Source: Limonium bicolor
Taxonomy: Eukaryota; Streptophyta; Magnoliopsida; Caryophyllales; Plumbaginaceae
Assembly: GCA_023374045.1 (NCBI GenBank)
Contig: CM041777.1
Location: 84,314,300-84,378,299 of the forward strand
Length of the DNA stretch: 64,000 nucleotides
Reading direction: 5' to 3'
The notes under the pieces were generated by a model. The model was given only the letters and a program-made list of their open reading frames with translations, was not told where the DNA came from and did no database searches. This document shows positions 47,702-57,541 of the stretch, piece after piece; the first letter of the stretch is position 1, and every line of letters starts with the position of its first letter. The position numbers and the translations under genes are program-made.

Positions 47702-50032
47702 CTAATCTATGAACAACTGTGGGTACTTAGCCTTCATGGCATCTTCCAACTCCCATGTTGCTTCTTCGACATCATGGTTAGACCATAGGACCTTCACCAT
47801 TCGTATAGACTTATGGCGAGTGTCTCTGGTCTTCCTATCAAGGATTCTCACTGGGGTTTCAACATATCTCATGTTTGGCTCAATGGATAGTCTCTCGGGC
47901 TCTAGCACATGAGAAGGATCAGCAATGTATTTCTTGAGTTGTGACACATGAAATACATCATGGACACGTCCCAAGTCCTCAGGCAGTGCTAACCTGTAGG
48001 CTATGGATCCAACTCTTTTGGTAATAGTGTACGGCCCTACAAACTTTGGGCTAAGCTTGCCCTTCTGACCAAAACAGAATACGCCCTTCATAGGTGAAAC
48101 TCGCAAGAACACTTGGTCGCCCACGGCGAACTCAAGGTTGTGTCGTCTCACATCCGCATAGGATTTCTGTCTATCTTGGGCTGCCTTCATGTTCGCTCGC
48201 ATCTGCTGAACTTCAGCTTGCACTTGTTCAAGGTACTCCGGTCCTATGATGACTGCTTCACTTGACTCATCCCAACACAAAGGTGTACGGCAAGGTCTAC
48301 CGTATAGAGCTTGGAAAGGTGACATCTTAATCGAAGCATGATAGCTATTGTTGTATGAAAATTCAATAAGATGAAGCTTATCTAACCAACTCCCCTGAAA
48401 ATCTAAGGCACATGCCCGAAGCATGTCCTCCAGTGTCTGGATGGTCCTTTCTGTCTGACCGTCGGTCTGAGGATGGAAGGCGGTACTCAACTTCAATTCT
48501 GTACCCAGCGCTTCCCGTGTGGCTCTCCAGTATCTTGAAAGAAATCTGGTGTCGTGGTCAGATACTATGGTTTTAGGGACTCCGTGATGTCTGATAATCT
48601 CCTTGTCGAATAGCTCAGCTAGCTTCACTACCTTCCAGGTGTCCTTCATCGGTATGAATCTGGCAACCTTGGTAAGGCGATCGACTATAACCCAGATCAT
48701 GTTGAGTCCTCCCCTGGCAGGTGGGAGTCCAACAACAAAATCCATGGAGATATCATGAAATTTCCACTCCGGAACTGGCATCAATTGTACCATTCCGCCC
48801 GGTCTACGATGTTCAAACTTTACTTTCTGGCATGTTAAGCATCTCAATACAAATTCTGTCACATCTGATTTCATTCCAGACCACCAGAAGTACCTCTTCA
48901 TGTCTTTGTACATCTTGGAGGCTCCTGGATGGACTGACAATGTGGAACTGTGTGACTCTCGCAGGATGCAATCCCTTAGCTCAGCATTGCTTCGGGGGAC
49001 GCATAGCGTGCCATTCAACCGAATCAAACCATCTTCATGTAGCTTAAAATCATACTTTTTCTTCTCAAATGTACCATTCTCAATTTTTTGTCTGATTTCG
49101 GTTAGGTAAGGGTCGCTCAACTGAGCGTCTCGCACCTCGTCAACCAAGCTAGAAGAAGCGAGTAGCGAATGGAGCGAGTGTGCTCGACGGCTCAGGGCGT
49201 CGGCTACAATGTTTGCCTTCCCTTCCTTATACTGTAGGTTGATGTCGTAGTCTGAAAGAAATTCCATCAATCTTCTCTGTCTCAAGTTCAATTCTTTCTG
49301 TGTGAATACATACTGTAAGCTCTTATGGTCGGAGTAGATGGTGATGCTTACCCCATAGAGATAGTGTCGCCATATCTTCAAGGCGAAGACAATGGCTCCT
49401 AACTCTAAATCGTGTGTCGGGTAATTCTCCTCATGCTTTTTCAGCTGGCGGGAGGCATAAGCTACAACCTTGCCATGCTGCATGAGTACGCATCCCATTC
49501 CTTTGCCTGATGCATCACAATATACCTCAAATCCCTCTGTGCCCTCTGGAAGAGTAAGGATGGACGCTGAGGTCAATGAGTCTTTTAGTTTCTGAAATGA
49601 TAACTCGCACTCGTCTGTCCATACAAACGGTGCATCTTTCTTCATCAATGTAGTCATGGGCTTAGCGACTTTCGAGAAGTCCTTTACAAATCTCCGGTAA
49701 TAACCAGCTAGACCAAGAAAGCTCCGAATGTCGGTAACAGTCTTAGGTCTAGGCCATGATCGTACTGCTTCTATCTTTGAAGGGTCAACTGAGATACCTG
49801 CGCTCGAGATGACATGACCAAGGAATGATACCTGATCTAGCCAGAATTCGCATTTGGAGAACTTCGCATACAGCTGGTTCTCGCGCAGTGTCTCAAGCAC
49901 TTTCCTCAAATGAGTTTCATGTTCATCTGCTGATTTGGAGTATACAAGTATGTCGTCGATGAAGACAACCACTGAAGTGTCCAACTGCTCACTGAATAGA
50001 CGATTCTGGGTCCATGAATTTAGCTGGTGCAT
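47702..50032 (-). CDS. Chromovirus pol: RT C-terminus, RNase H, integrase, chromodomain
   Basis: 776-codon frame. Order: RT active-site loop FIDDILVYS (about 23-31) and the RT thumb region; RNase H with VYCDASG (D173), E210 and SDHKSL (D235); integrase zinc finger with H361/H368 and C398/C401; integrase core D431, D492 (IVSDHDTRF) and E528 (DGQTERT); GPY/F-type module (about 663-700, FVGPYTI); chromodomain (about 722-776, [22 protein letters not shown]). The chromodomain may steer integration to particular chromatin. The 5' end of this frame is shifted by one base from the RT N-terminal frame at about 50006-50012 (GGG run), breaking RT between FMD and QNRLFSEQ. The shift is either a disabling mutation or a homopolymer sequencing error. 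Confidence 0.95.
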   Translation of the reverse strand: MHQLNSWTQNRLFSEQLDTSVVVFIDDILVYSKSADEHETHLRKVLETLRENQLYAKFSKCEFWLDQVSFLGHVISSAGISVDPSKIEAVRSWPRPKTVTDIRSFLGLAGYYRRFVKDFSKVAKPMTTLMKKDAPFVWTDECELSFQKLKDSLTSASILTLPEGTEGFEVYCDASGKGMGCVLMQHGKVVAYASRQLKKHEENYPTHDLELGAIVFALKIWRHYLYGVSITIYSDHKSLQYVFTQKELNLRQRRLMEFLSDYDINLQYKEGKANIVADALSRRAHSLHSLLASSSLVDEVRDAQLSDPYLTEIRQKIENGTFEKKKYDFKLHEDGLIRLNGTLCVPRSNAELRDCILRESHSSTLSVHPGASKMYKDMKRYFWWSGMKSDVTEFVLRCLTCQKVKFEHRRPGGMVQLMPVPEWKFHDISMDFVVGLPPARGGLNMIWVIVDRLTKVARFIPMKDTWKVVKLAELFDKEIIRHHGVPKTIVSDHDTRFLSRYWRATREALGTELKLSTAFHPQTDGQTERTIQTLEDMLRACALDFQGSWLDKLHLIEFSYNNSYHASIKMSPFQALYGRPCRTPLCWDESSEAVIIGPEYLEQVQAEVQQMRANMKAAQDRQKSYADVRRHNLEFAVGDQVFLRVSPMKGVFCFGQKGKLSPKFVGPYTITKRVGSIAYRLALPEDLGRVHDVFHVSQLKKYIADPSHVLEPERLSIEPNMRYVETPVRILDRKTRDTRHKSIRMVKVLWSNHDVEEATWELEDAMKAKYPQLFID

Positions 50033-50828
50033 TTGACAAACCGAATGGCATCACCGTGAATTCGTAGTGGCCATATCTGGTACGGAATGCCGTTTTCTCG
50101 ATATCTTGCTCTTTGATGGCAATCTGATGATATCCAGAACGGAGGTCAATCTTGGAGAAGACTGATGCTCCTTTCAGCTGATCAAATAGGTCGTCGATGC
50201 GTGGCAATGGGTATTTATTTTTGACTGTAACCGCATTCAGTTCGCGGTAGTCAATGCAAAGTCGGAGGCTACCGTCCTTCTTCTTCACAAAGAGGACCGG
50301 TGCTCCCCAGGGTGATACGCTCAGGCGTATAAACCCTTTGTTGAGTAAGTCACGTAATTGTTCTTTCAATTCCGTCATTTCAGTAGGTGCCATGCGGTAC
50401 GGTGCCCTAGCAATGGGACCGGTACCTGGCAAAAGGTCAATTTCAAATTCCACTGCTCTCGGTGGTGGCATGCCGGGTAGCTCCTTAGGGAATACATCGG
50501 AAAATTCGGATACAATGGGTACTTCATCATTGAACTTTGGATCTCTCTCCAGGTCTTGTACATAACACAAATACACTTCTTGGCCCTTTCTGAGCTCCCG
50601 GTACATAGCCATAGCATATATAAGTGTGGTCGAAGGCTCTCTCGGTCTCTGGCGGTAAGATACGGTAACCTTAGAAGGACTCTTGAGCAGCAAACGATGC
50701 TTGGCGCAGAGGATTCTACCCTTGTGCCGCTCCAACCAATTCATTCCGATGATTAAGTCGAATCCCAATCCATTAAACTCGATGAAGGAGATGGGAAACA
50801 CTTCGTTTTTGATTTCTATGGTGGCTGA
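49989..50828 (-). CDS. Chromovirus pol: protease end and RT N-terminus
   Basis: Open frame from just after a TAA (50829-50831) to a TGA at 49989. It begins with the C-terminal part of the aspartic protease ([20 protein letters not shown]) and goes on to RT with [52 protein letters not shown] and [14 protein letters not shown]. It overlaps the next pol frame by 44 bases because of the frameshift near 50010. Same frame as the protease start upstream, from which one stop codon divides it. Confidence 0.92.
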   Translation of the reverse strand, partial: SATIEIKNEVFPISFIEFNGLGFDLIIGMNWLERHKGRILCAKHRLLLKSPSKVTVSYRQRPREPSTTLIYAMAMYRELRKGQEVYLCYVQDLERDPKFNDEVPIVSEFSDVFPKELPGMPPPRAVEFEIDLLPGTGPIARAPYRMAPTEMTELKEQLRDLLNKGFIRLSVSPWGAPVLFVKKKDGSLRLCIDYRELNAVTVKNKYPLPRIDDLFDQLKGASVFSKIDLRSGYHQIAIKEQDIEKTAFRTRYGHYEFTVMPFGLSNAPAKFMDPESSIQ

Positions 50829-51119
50829 TTAGTAGTATTTGGTGCACTTTACTCGCTCCTTTGATGGGAGAGTAACCATGAAGTTAGGCAGCTCATCCGT
50901 ATCTAGCTTCAACCTCTTCACAAAAGATGGTGATACGAAGGTGTGAGAGGCGCCGGAGTCGAATAACACATTGGCTTCAATGCCGTTCACTGGGAAGGTT
51001 CCCGTTAAGATGGTGCCGCTTCTGCCAGCTTGTGCTTCGGTGAGGATACTCAGGTTACCTTCGGTACCGAGTCCACAACCTATTGAAGTCACAATTGGAT
51101 AAGTATTGATGGTGGACAC
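50829..51119 (-). CDS. Chromovirus pol: aspartic protease N-terminal part
   Basis: Carries the retropepsin active site FDSGASHTF (D54-S55-G56 counted from the open frame's first codon) after GTFPVNGIEANVL. The frame meets TAA at 50829-50831 (KCTKYY then stop) and continues in the same frame into the protease C-terminus, so a single nonsense codon disrupts protease-pol. The retroviral start is not a real translation start: the predicted acceptor AATAG at 51084-51080 puts the exon start at 51079, in frame with gag exon 2. Confidence 0.88.
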   Translation of the reverse strand: MSTINTYPIVTSIGCGLGTEGNLSILTEAQAGRSGTILTGTFPVNGIEANVLFDSGASHTFVSPSFVKRLKLDTDELPNFMVTLPSKERVKCTKYY

Positions 51120-51145
51120 AAGTGGAATTTAAATCAACACTGCTC

Positions 51146-51151
51146 TTTATT
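51146..51151 (-). terminator. AATAAA polyadenylation-like signal downstream of AlkB
   Basis: Minus-strand AATAAA about 70 bases after the AlkB stop and before the protease. It could end a gag-AlkB transcript early. Its use is inference. Confidence 0.45.
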
Positions 51152-51220
51152 GATAAACCAACCATCATACATATCGTGTCTTTAATACACGTTACTAATA
51201 GATTACATGATACTATGAAT

Positions 51221-51979
51221 TTAATACTTTCTAAAGGTAAGGTTCAGGCGTCCTGGTTTCATGTGTGTGGCATTGATTATTGCCGGCGGTGCCGTATTCA
51301 ACTTGATCTTGTTGATCCCGTGATACAGCATCCTGGAGTTTCCACCCATGATTAGGACATCTCCTGATCTCAATACCAATTTCTGTGCGAGGTCCACACG
51401 CTTCTGCTCGCTATACATAAAGATGGCGTCATCACCAATGGACCAAGACACTACGGGCACTCCTCTTTCAAGAGATTCCGCTGTCTCGTCCTTGTCTTGG
51501 TGTAACCCAAGTCGTCCTTCTTTCTCATAGAAGTTGACGATACAGAGGTCCGCTTCCAGTGCGGGGATCGGGTCATGTTCGCATTGTTGTGCCAGTTCCA
51601 CTGCTTGTGTGACAAGTGTCTGAAACTCCGGAGGTATTGTCGGTGGCGTTGCTCCGTCTTGTGTTCGTGTCTCTTGGTATGCCTTGGTATAAGGATTCCA
51701 GTCCTTTCCCAAGCACATCATTTTCAACTTCATCTTCGCTCCATCGGGGAATTCGGGTGTATAAAATCCACCTTGACCCGTTCCTAGTTCGTTGCATCTT
51801 CGGATGATTGAGATTTGCGCTTCGGGTGTCAGGTATCCCCTTAATAAGATCATACCTGGTCGGATGACCTGACACTGTTCGTTGGTGTAGTAGTGGTTGG
51901 TGATGTCGATCTCTTCTTGATTCAGGTTTACCGGTATCGGATAATAGATACTAAAGCTTCCTATGGTTACAAATTTCAT
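51221..51979 (-). CDS. AlkB-family Fe(II)/2-oxoglutarate dioxygenase (ALKBH1-like) inside the retrotransposon
   Basis: Uninterrupted 252-codon frame between gag and protease, in the same sense. AlkB enzymes oxidatively demethylate nucleic acids using Fe(II) and 2-oxoglutarate. Visible catalytic set: NxY at N149-F-Y151, HxD at H160-Q-D162 (GRLGLHQDKDE), distal H220 (MLYHGINKI) and the 2OG-binding R244/R250 in GRLNLTFR. The block PDG-KMKLKMMCLGKDWNP and the C-terminal motif are most like plant ALKBH1 proteins. The N-terminus is shorter than in host ALKBH1, so it lacks an organelle signal and probably acts in the particle or nucleus. It may be made from its own ATG at 51979 or as a gag-AlkB fusion by splicing into 51960. 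The intact frame beside damaged pol suggests recent capture or selection. Substrate is unknown; a retroelement RNA or DNA methyl mark is a guess. Confidence 0.93.
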   Translation of the reverse strand: MKFVTIGSFSIYYPIPVNLNQEEIDITNHYYTNEQCQVIRPGMILLRGYLTPEAQISIIRRCNELGTGQGGFYTPEFPDGAKMKLKMMCLGKDWNPYTKAYQETRTQDGATPPTIPPEFQTLVTQAVELAQQCEHDPIPALEADLCIVNFYEKEGRLGLHQDKDETAESLERGVPVVSWSIGDDAIFMYSEQKRVDLAQKLVLRSGDVLIMGGNSRMLYHGINKIKLNTAPPAIINATHMKPGRLNLTFRKY

Positions 51980-52305
51980 CTACGGTGAGTACTAGTTTCA
52001 ACTACTTCTTTTCATGCTTAATACACACTTCATTTTATTTACTCGTGCATTCATTCAAACAGTTACTCTACTACTTAGTCATGCTACTTCATGGATTAAA
52101 GGTTCGGATAGTTACCTGGGCCGGACTTAGAACCGGACCCGTCACGGTCAATAACATGAACGACAGGCTGCCTCTGAGGTGCACCCCGCTGAGGTCCCCG
52201 GGATCCCGGTCCCTGTGGTGCCTGCTGGGCCGGTGCATCGCCAGATGCAACCTCCTTGCCTTCCCTCTGCTTGTAGCTTTGGAAGTTCCCTTTTTGCTTG
52301 GCATT

Positions 52306-53488
52306 TTATGGGCATCTATTGGCCGTATGTCCCGGGTTCTGGCAGTTGTAGCATTTGATTTCTCTCCCATAGCAGTCTTTGCCGGGGTGGTCCTGGTTGC
52401 ATTTCCTGCACACATAGGTGCGGCCGTCTGAGAAGGTTTTGGTGAAACCGGAGCCAGAACCTGAGGTTTAGAGGGTTAGCACATGTGTGCGTGGATATAC
52501 TAGATATGGTACTTGTAAGAATACGATTTAGGAGTAGAAGTTTACCCTTAGGTGGGTATGATCTCAGTGGCTTTGCAGCCACCGGTGCAGATGAACCAAG
52601 CTGAAGAAGCTCAACTGGTTTACCCTGCTCAGCATGGGCACTGCTCTCACTTGGGAAGTTCTTTTGAGTTTGATGAAAGAACTTCCCTTTCTTCTTTTTC
52701 CAGCTTTTACCCTGGTTCTGCTCCTCGGCACTTGTGTTCTTGCTATTAGCCTTGCGCTTCAGCGCGGTTTCTTCATCCCTTAGCTGGCAAGTGATTTCGA
52801 CGCGAGAAGCCGCGTGATAACACTCCTGAAGGGAGGTAAATCGAGTGTAGCCCATACCGTACCGAAGGCGATGGCTCAGACCGCCATAGAAGCAATCGAC
52901 CAACACCTGGCCGGTGTACCCAAGGTCGGGTAGAAGACGGAGGATAGAAGTGAAGGTGTGGTAGTACTCATCCACAGACATCTTGTCTGTCATCTTCAAG
53001 GCATCCAGCTCTAGCCTTTTCTTAGTTTTTACATGTTCCGGATAGTACTTGGATCGGAGGAGAGATGCGAAAGACTCCCAATCGAAGGTGGGGTCGTTGA
53101 CGTGCTCATTCTTGATTAGTTTCCACCAATCCATGGCTGCATCTTTAAGGTAGTAAGCAGCAACTCTGACTCGAACTCCAGCAGGAGCTTCGAGGGTTTC
53201 GAAGGCTGTCTCCATCTTGGATATATAGGCTTCTAGCTTAGCCGGATCACTCTCGCCCCTAAAGCAAGGAGGGCGGAGTTCCGCTACAGCTTTTACCCAG
53301 TTTGCTTCTCTGGGTGGAGGGGGAGGGATTGGTCCCGCTTGGTTCTGTTGGTTTTGCTGATTTTGTTGCATGTGGATTACTTGTGGTAGCATCTGTGCTA
53401 CCATGGCAGCGACGATTTCAGCTATCGTCTGCGTGCCGGGTCCGTCATTGGCCCCTCCTCTAGGGCGACCTGGACCTCTTCCTGACAT
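52306..53488 (-). CDS. Chromovirus gag (capsid and nucleocapsid), one intron
   Basis: Exon 1 53488-52546 and exon 2 52460-52306 make a 365-residue Gag, the particle shell protein. It starts MSGRGPGRPRGG; a Gln/Pro-rich stretch (about 38-60) precedes the retrotransposon gag domain (about 70-250: CFRGESDPAKLEAYISKMET, AAMDWWKLI, FASLLRSKYYPE, DEYYHTFTSILRLLPDLGY). A Lys-rich region follows. Exon 2 encodes two CCHC zinc knuckles, CRKCNQDHPGKDC and CYNCQNPGHTANRC. Without splicing, the frame runs into the intron and stops at 52316 with no zinc knuckle. TAA at 52306-52308 comes two residues after the second knuckle; beyond it the same frame stays open to the donor at 52115, so this stop could be a mutation or a read-through site. 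Confidence 0.9.
52461..52545 (-). other. Predicted 85-nt intron in gag
   Basis: Minus strand: AAGG|GTAAAC at the donor, GTGCTAAC as a branch-site-like word, and CCTCAG| at the acceptor. Removal joins PPKG to SGSGFTK and restores both zinc knuckles in frame. The length is not a multiple of three, so retention truncates Gag. Confidence 0.75.
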
Positions 53489-53699
53489 CTGAACATTTAG
53501 CAGTTACATTAGGCTCCGCAAGATATGACTCAAAGGTCTTGGAATTTAGACAAGGTATCGTTCCTAAGAACTTCAAGGGTATCCGTTGTTAACAACGGTA
53601 GTTCCTAGTTAGGTTTCTAAGTATCCGTCTTAAGACGGTTGAAATCCTAACTCGGTAATCCCCTATGCTCGGTAACTAAGGACATCAGAGCGTTACTAC
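53489..53699 (-). other. gag leader of the chromovirus
   Basis: About 210 bases between PBS and gag ATG. It contains GTTAACAACGGTAG-type imperfect repeats and the palindromic pair AGAGCGTTACTACGCTCT overlapping the PBS, which could fold the primer site into a hairpin. No gene. Confidence 0.6.
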
Positions 53700-53711
53700 G
53701 CTCTGATACCA
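53700..53711 (-). other. Primer binding site, initiator-Met tRNA
   Basis: Minus strand TGGTATCAGAGC, an exact match to the usual plant tRNA-iMet PBS, five bases after the 5' LTR. Confidence 0.93.
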
Positions 53712-53716
53712 CTTTT

Positions 53717-56700
53717 TGTAACACCTCTACCGTTAATCCTATGCTTACCGTCTAATCGTCCTGTTAATCCTATCAGTTCGCAGCGGAAATTCTACTATTA
53801 CTACGGCGGGTGATACAACGCCGCTAACCGCCCATACGGCTAGCAAGGCTATTACTACTTACAGTGACGGTCTGATGCCTAAGTGTACCGAGCTACTAAA
53901 ACATTGCTTACCATTATCGAAAATATGACATGCTTACAATTCTTGGATCACCGAGTATTTAAAATATTTTCAATTACATTCCCCTTCCAATCTACCAAAA
54001 GTAATAAGTTTCTACCGGCTATTCATCTATACCAATTCACCATCCTTTCTATACCCAAAAAGGTGTACCCCATGGTACACCGGCTAATCAAAAAGCTACA
54101 GCCGTGTACTACTTAGTACACCATTCATCAATCATTGTTTACAATCCAAAAAGAAGACAAAAGAAATAAGCTTCAACACTTCACAGCCTTCATCCTTCTC
54201 AGCAAAAGCTGCGCATAAACTCCGCATATACCGCGTGCTAGCTAGGGCACGCCGACTATTTGACGTCCACTAAACATGCGGTTCATTAATTTCATACATA
54301 CATGCTTTTCATACAACGTACATGCATACACATTTCTTTACACAATTCAAGGCATCAATGCAATAGTGCATACAATACTTACCTTCACGATGTTAGCCAA
54401 GTTACGCATCCGGGTTAATCGGAATGCTGTTTACTCTTTTACTCATTTCACTTACTTCCTCTTACTTGTACATACTTACTTTCACTTACTTTACTTACTC
54501 ATTCTTACTTACTTACTTACTCAAGTTAAGTCGGTATGACCTCCGGCCCGGGGACTACACCGTCCCACCACCGGGATTTACTTGACTCACCAATCCGGGA
54601 TGCTACCCACTTAAGGGATTTGGGCCGCGGACCAGTTTAAGAGTCAGGAATCGGATCCAACCTCTTGTGTCTCGTCATCCTCACGCGTGGCCGAAACTAT
54701 ATCGGACTTCTACTCATTCCAATTTAATTACCAATTTAAGTTAGATTGGTTAGCTTGTTAGGAACAAGTTAGAAGTCCAATCACATTAACAATCGGTCAC
54801 ATTACATTACAACATACATACACACACACATATTCATCCATACATTTCATGAATTATACAAACTAAGAATTTAAGAAGCTATACATCAATATACAACACT
54901 ACATATCCACAAGTAAACATGATAACTCCGATTCGTGCATTTATCTTATTTGGTGATCAATTAGCACACAACACACAAATCAGAGTAACCAAGATAGCAT
55001 ACGAGGCATGAGGAATTCATACCGTTCACCGTTGTACGTGTTTCCGAACGTTCCTCCGGTGTCACAAATCGAATCCTATGATATACATACAGTTGGATGA
55101 TTAATCTAACTATCATTAACTTAATTCGATTACTCTTACGTTTCCTAACTCATACTTACTAAGTCTTTACATTCCTATACTTACATTTTATTTACTTACT
55201 TTCAATTACTTAACGATGGTTTACTTACATATATATGTACATATGTATAGGTGGGTATACATATATATACTAGTTATAAGCAAACAGTTTTTTTTGTAAG
55301 TTATGGGTCGTCCGACCCAGCGTCCGACCCAAGCCCTGGGTCGGACCATTCCAGTAGATTTTCACCCTCTGAAATTCTTCCTGTCCGACCCAGCACTGTT
55401 CCGTCCGACCCATACTCCTCTGAGTCGGACCGTTCCAGAAAGTTTCGGTCCCGTGTCAAAGCTCCGTCCGACCCAGACTCTGGGTCGGACGAAGTCAGTA
55501 ACTTCGACACAGGAAAATTTCCTGTCCGACCACACGTCCGACTCACGGGCCCTGGTCGGACCGTTCCAGAAAGATTTATTTTCGTTGCTTAAGCCCTGTC
55601 CGACCCACTGTCCGATCCAGCTCTGGGTCTGACGGTAGCAGATTGTGCTACAGGCCTTATTTTTCCTTCCCAATTTCACCCATTGCTTCCCCAATCTTCC
55701 TACATACATCCTAACATGCTTTAGTACTATTTAAACACTCTAAATCATGCTAATTCATTTCTTAATTCATTACACAAATCATATACTAACTTATACACAT
55801 AACTCCTAGTTTCAATTCAACACTTACACAGTTTCTTCCTTAATGCATTTCGCTACAGTTTTGGACCCTTACACTCTCCTTCTATAACTCCCCCTTCTAA
55901 AGTCACTTCTAACACTTCTAATACATTACCATACATTAACTATCTCTCCTAATATACCCTCTATCTATCTCAACCAAAATCTGTTACAACCTACATTATT
56001 CACCTAGTTTTCATTCATTAAGTGTTCTAATCCTAGGTAAATTTTTCCATAGTCTCCCCTATATTTTTATATTCTCCCCACATTGTTTCACTCACATCTC
56101 ATTACTCAATTCACCTGTTTTCATTAGCATCAATATACATAGCTCTCATAACCACATACCAACACCAAAACACTCATAAAAATTCCTGCACTCAACATCA
56201 CAATCCCAATATAGTTTGTGAGAGTTTTTAATTGTTTTCAAAGCTTCAATACAATTTAATTCTTCCTCTATACTACACTATTGTTCATTACCATTCTACA
56301 ATACAATTTTACTCCTTTAAAGTCTGTTACACATACATATATGAGGTTGCACAAAGGTGAGCTTAATTACCTTGTTTTCCCTTCTAGTTTTTCTTCCCTT
56401 CTTCTTGCTTCTTCCTTCTTCCTTCTCTCTCTCTCTACCGATTATAGTCTCTCAACAAATCTAACATTACAACCCATTCATAAATACACCATTCAATACA
56501 AAAACTAACCATAACCATTATTTAAGTTCTAATGTAGGTTTTAGGGTTTAGAAATTATATTACCTTCCAAGGGAGTAGATGAAGCTTAGTGGAGCTTAAG
56601 AACAACCTTTCCACCCTTTCAAGAATGCCAAAATCGGCTGGGTACAAAAGGAGCAAGCAAGGGTTTAGTTTGCAAATTCGTTTTACCCTTAAAGGCTAGA

Positions 56701-57536
56701 AAAAGATGGAGTTTCAAGAAGATTTTTACCTCAATAGAACAAGGAGAAGGAGGTGGTGCTAATGGTAGTCTTGAAGCTCCAAATGGGGCATACCCATAAA
56801 AACGAAAGTTCTCCTTTTTTATTTTTGAAAATAGAGAAATGTTCCTCTTGATGAGAGGAATACAATGGTGTAGTTTTTGTAATTTTTGGAGAAGGTTTGA
56901 TAGAGTAACAAGAGGAGAGAAGATGGAGTTTTGTGGTTTGCTTCAAATCACCATGGAAATCGCATGGGGAAGAAGAAAGAAAGAAAAGAGAGAGTGAGGG
57001 AGTGGGTTCACGTGAGAGAAGAGAGAATAGGGATAGGAGAGAGAGTGTGTGAGTACAAGGGGGTTACTTTATGTGTTTTTAATTGTTTTTGTCTTTTGTA
57101 AATAGAGAGAGTTAAGAGGGTGTGTGTGAGGGGGAATAAAATCGGACCACACACAGCCCACATGGGTTTGTAAAATTTTATTTACAAAATTGGACACACT
57201 AGTTTGAGTTATTTATGTTTCTACCCCACAACTTCCCGTTTTTGACAGTTTTTACTAGTTTCTCGTTTTATTGATTTTATTGGTTCTAAAGCTTCACTAA
57301 TATTTATTAATGACTATTTAGTTGACCAAAATTGTTGCGAGTCTATTTGACCCGTTTAAAGTCACGTTTTTCCGGTTTCCTCGAAAAACACGCTTTAAGG
57401 TTTGTTAGTGCTTTTAATCCATTTTAAGGATCCGTTTTCTTTGGGATTTGTTCCCTCATGATTATTCACACTTAATCAAGCTTCTAAATTACTTATTAGC
57501 CTAATTAATCACTATTTTTAATTACGGGGTATTTCA
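53717..57536 (-). repeat. 5' LTR of the AlkB-carrying chromovirus (3.82 kb)
   Basis: Near-identical partner of 43346-47227. Differences are a ~40-base block missing near 54200, a handful of substitutions and several one-base indels. It contains the promoter of the element on the minus strand (unmapped) and the GTCCGACCC palindrome cluster at 55310-55635. Confidence 0.97.
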
Positions 57537-57541
57537 GGCTA
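57537..57541. repeat. Target site duplication GGCTA, right copy
   Basis: Exact copy of 43341-43345 on the other side of the chromovirus; the copia gag sequence resumes here. Confidence 0.97.

Larger units (their letters stand above)
51080..52115 (-). other. Predicted facultative intron between gag and protease containing AlkB
   Basis: Donor CCCAG|GTAACT (intron starts 52115) follows gag-linker codons in phase 1. Acceptor CAATAG| (exon from 51079) lies before the protease; joining gives CCA-GGT-TGT and keeps gag and protease in frame. An alternative acceptor CCATAG| (exon from 51960), with a 155-nt intron 52115-51961, joins the same donor in frame to AlkB (GGA-AGC). A third acceptor CCGTAG| directly precedes the AlkB ATG at 51979 but would not keep the gag frame. 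None has been tested on RNA. Confidence 0.5.
43346..57536 (-). mobile_element. Tekay/Del-type Ty3-gypsy chromovirus carrying an AlkB gene
   Basis: Complete 14.2-kb element on the minus strand: 5' LTR 53717-57536, PBS, gag with an intron, AlkB dioxygenase frame, protease, RT, RNase H, integrase, chromodomain, PPT and 3' LTR 43346-47227. The chromodomain after integrase and the ~3.8-kb LTRs fit the Tekay/Del lineage. The two LTRs are nearly identical, with one ~40-base indel near 43835/54200, so the insertion is recent. The AlkB frame between gag and protease is not part of any standard retrotransposon gene set. Protease-RT has one stop and RT one frameshift; gag, AlkB and integrase frames are clean apart from the introns and the gag-end TAA. 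Confidence 0.95.

Noticed and set aside
51120..51220. A second splice donor at the end of AlkB leading into protease
   Set aside because: GTATTAA near the AlkB stop could be a donor, but no acceptor before the protease gives an open frame from it.
51221..51979. The AlkB frame as an ordinary host gene or a plant RNA virus insertion
   Set aside because: It is in the same sense and inside the duplication-bounded retroelement, exactly between gag and protease. Its motifs look like ALKBH1 rather than the viral AlkB type, and no viral genes surround it.
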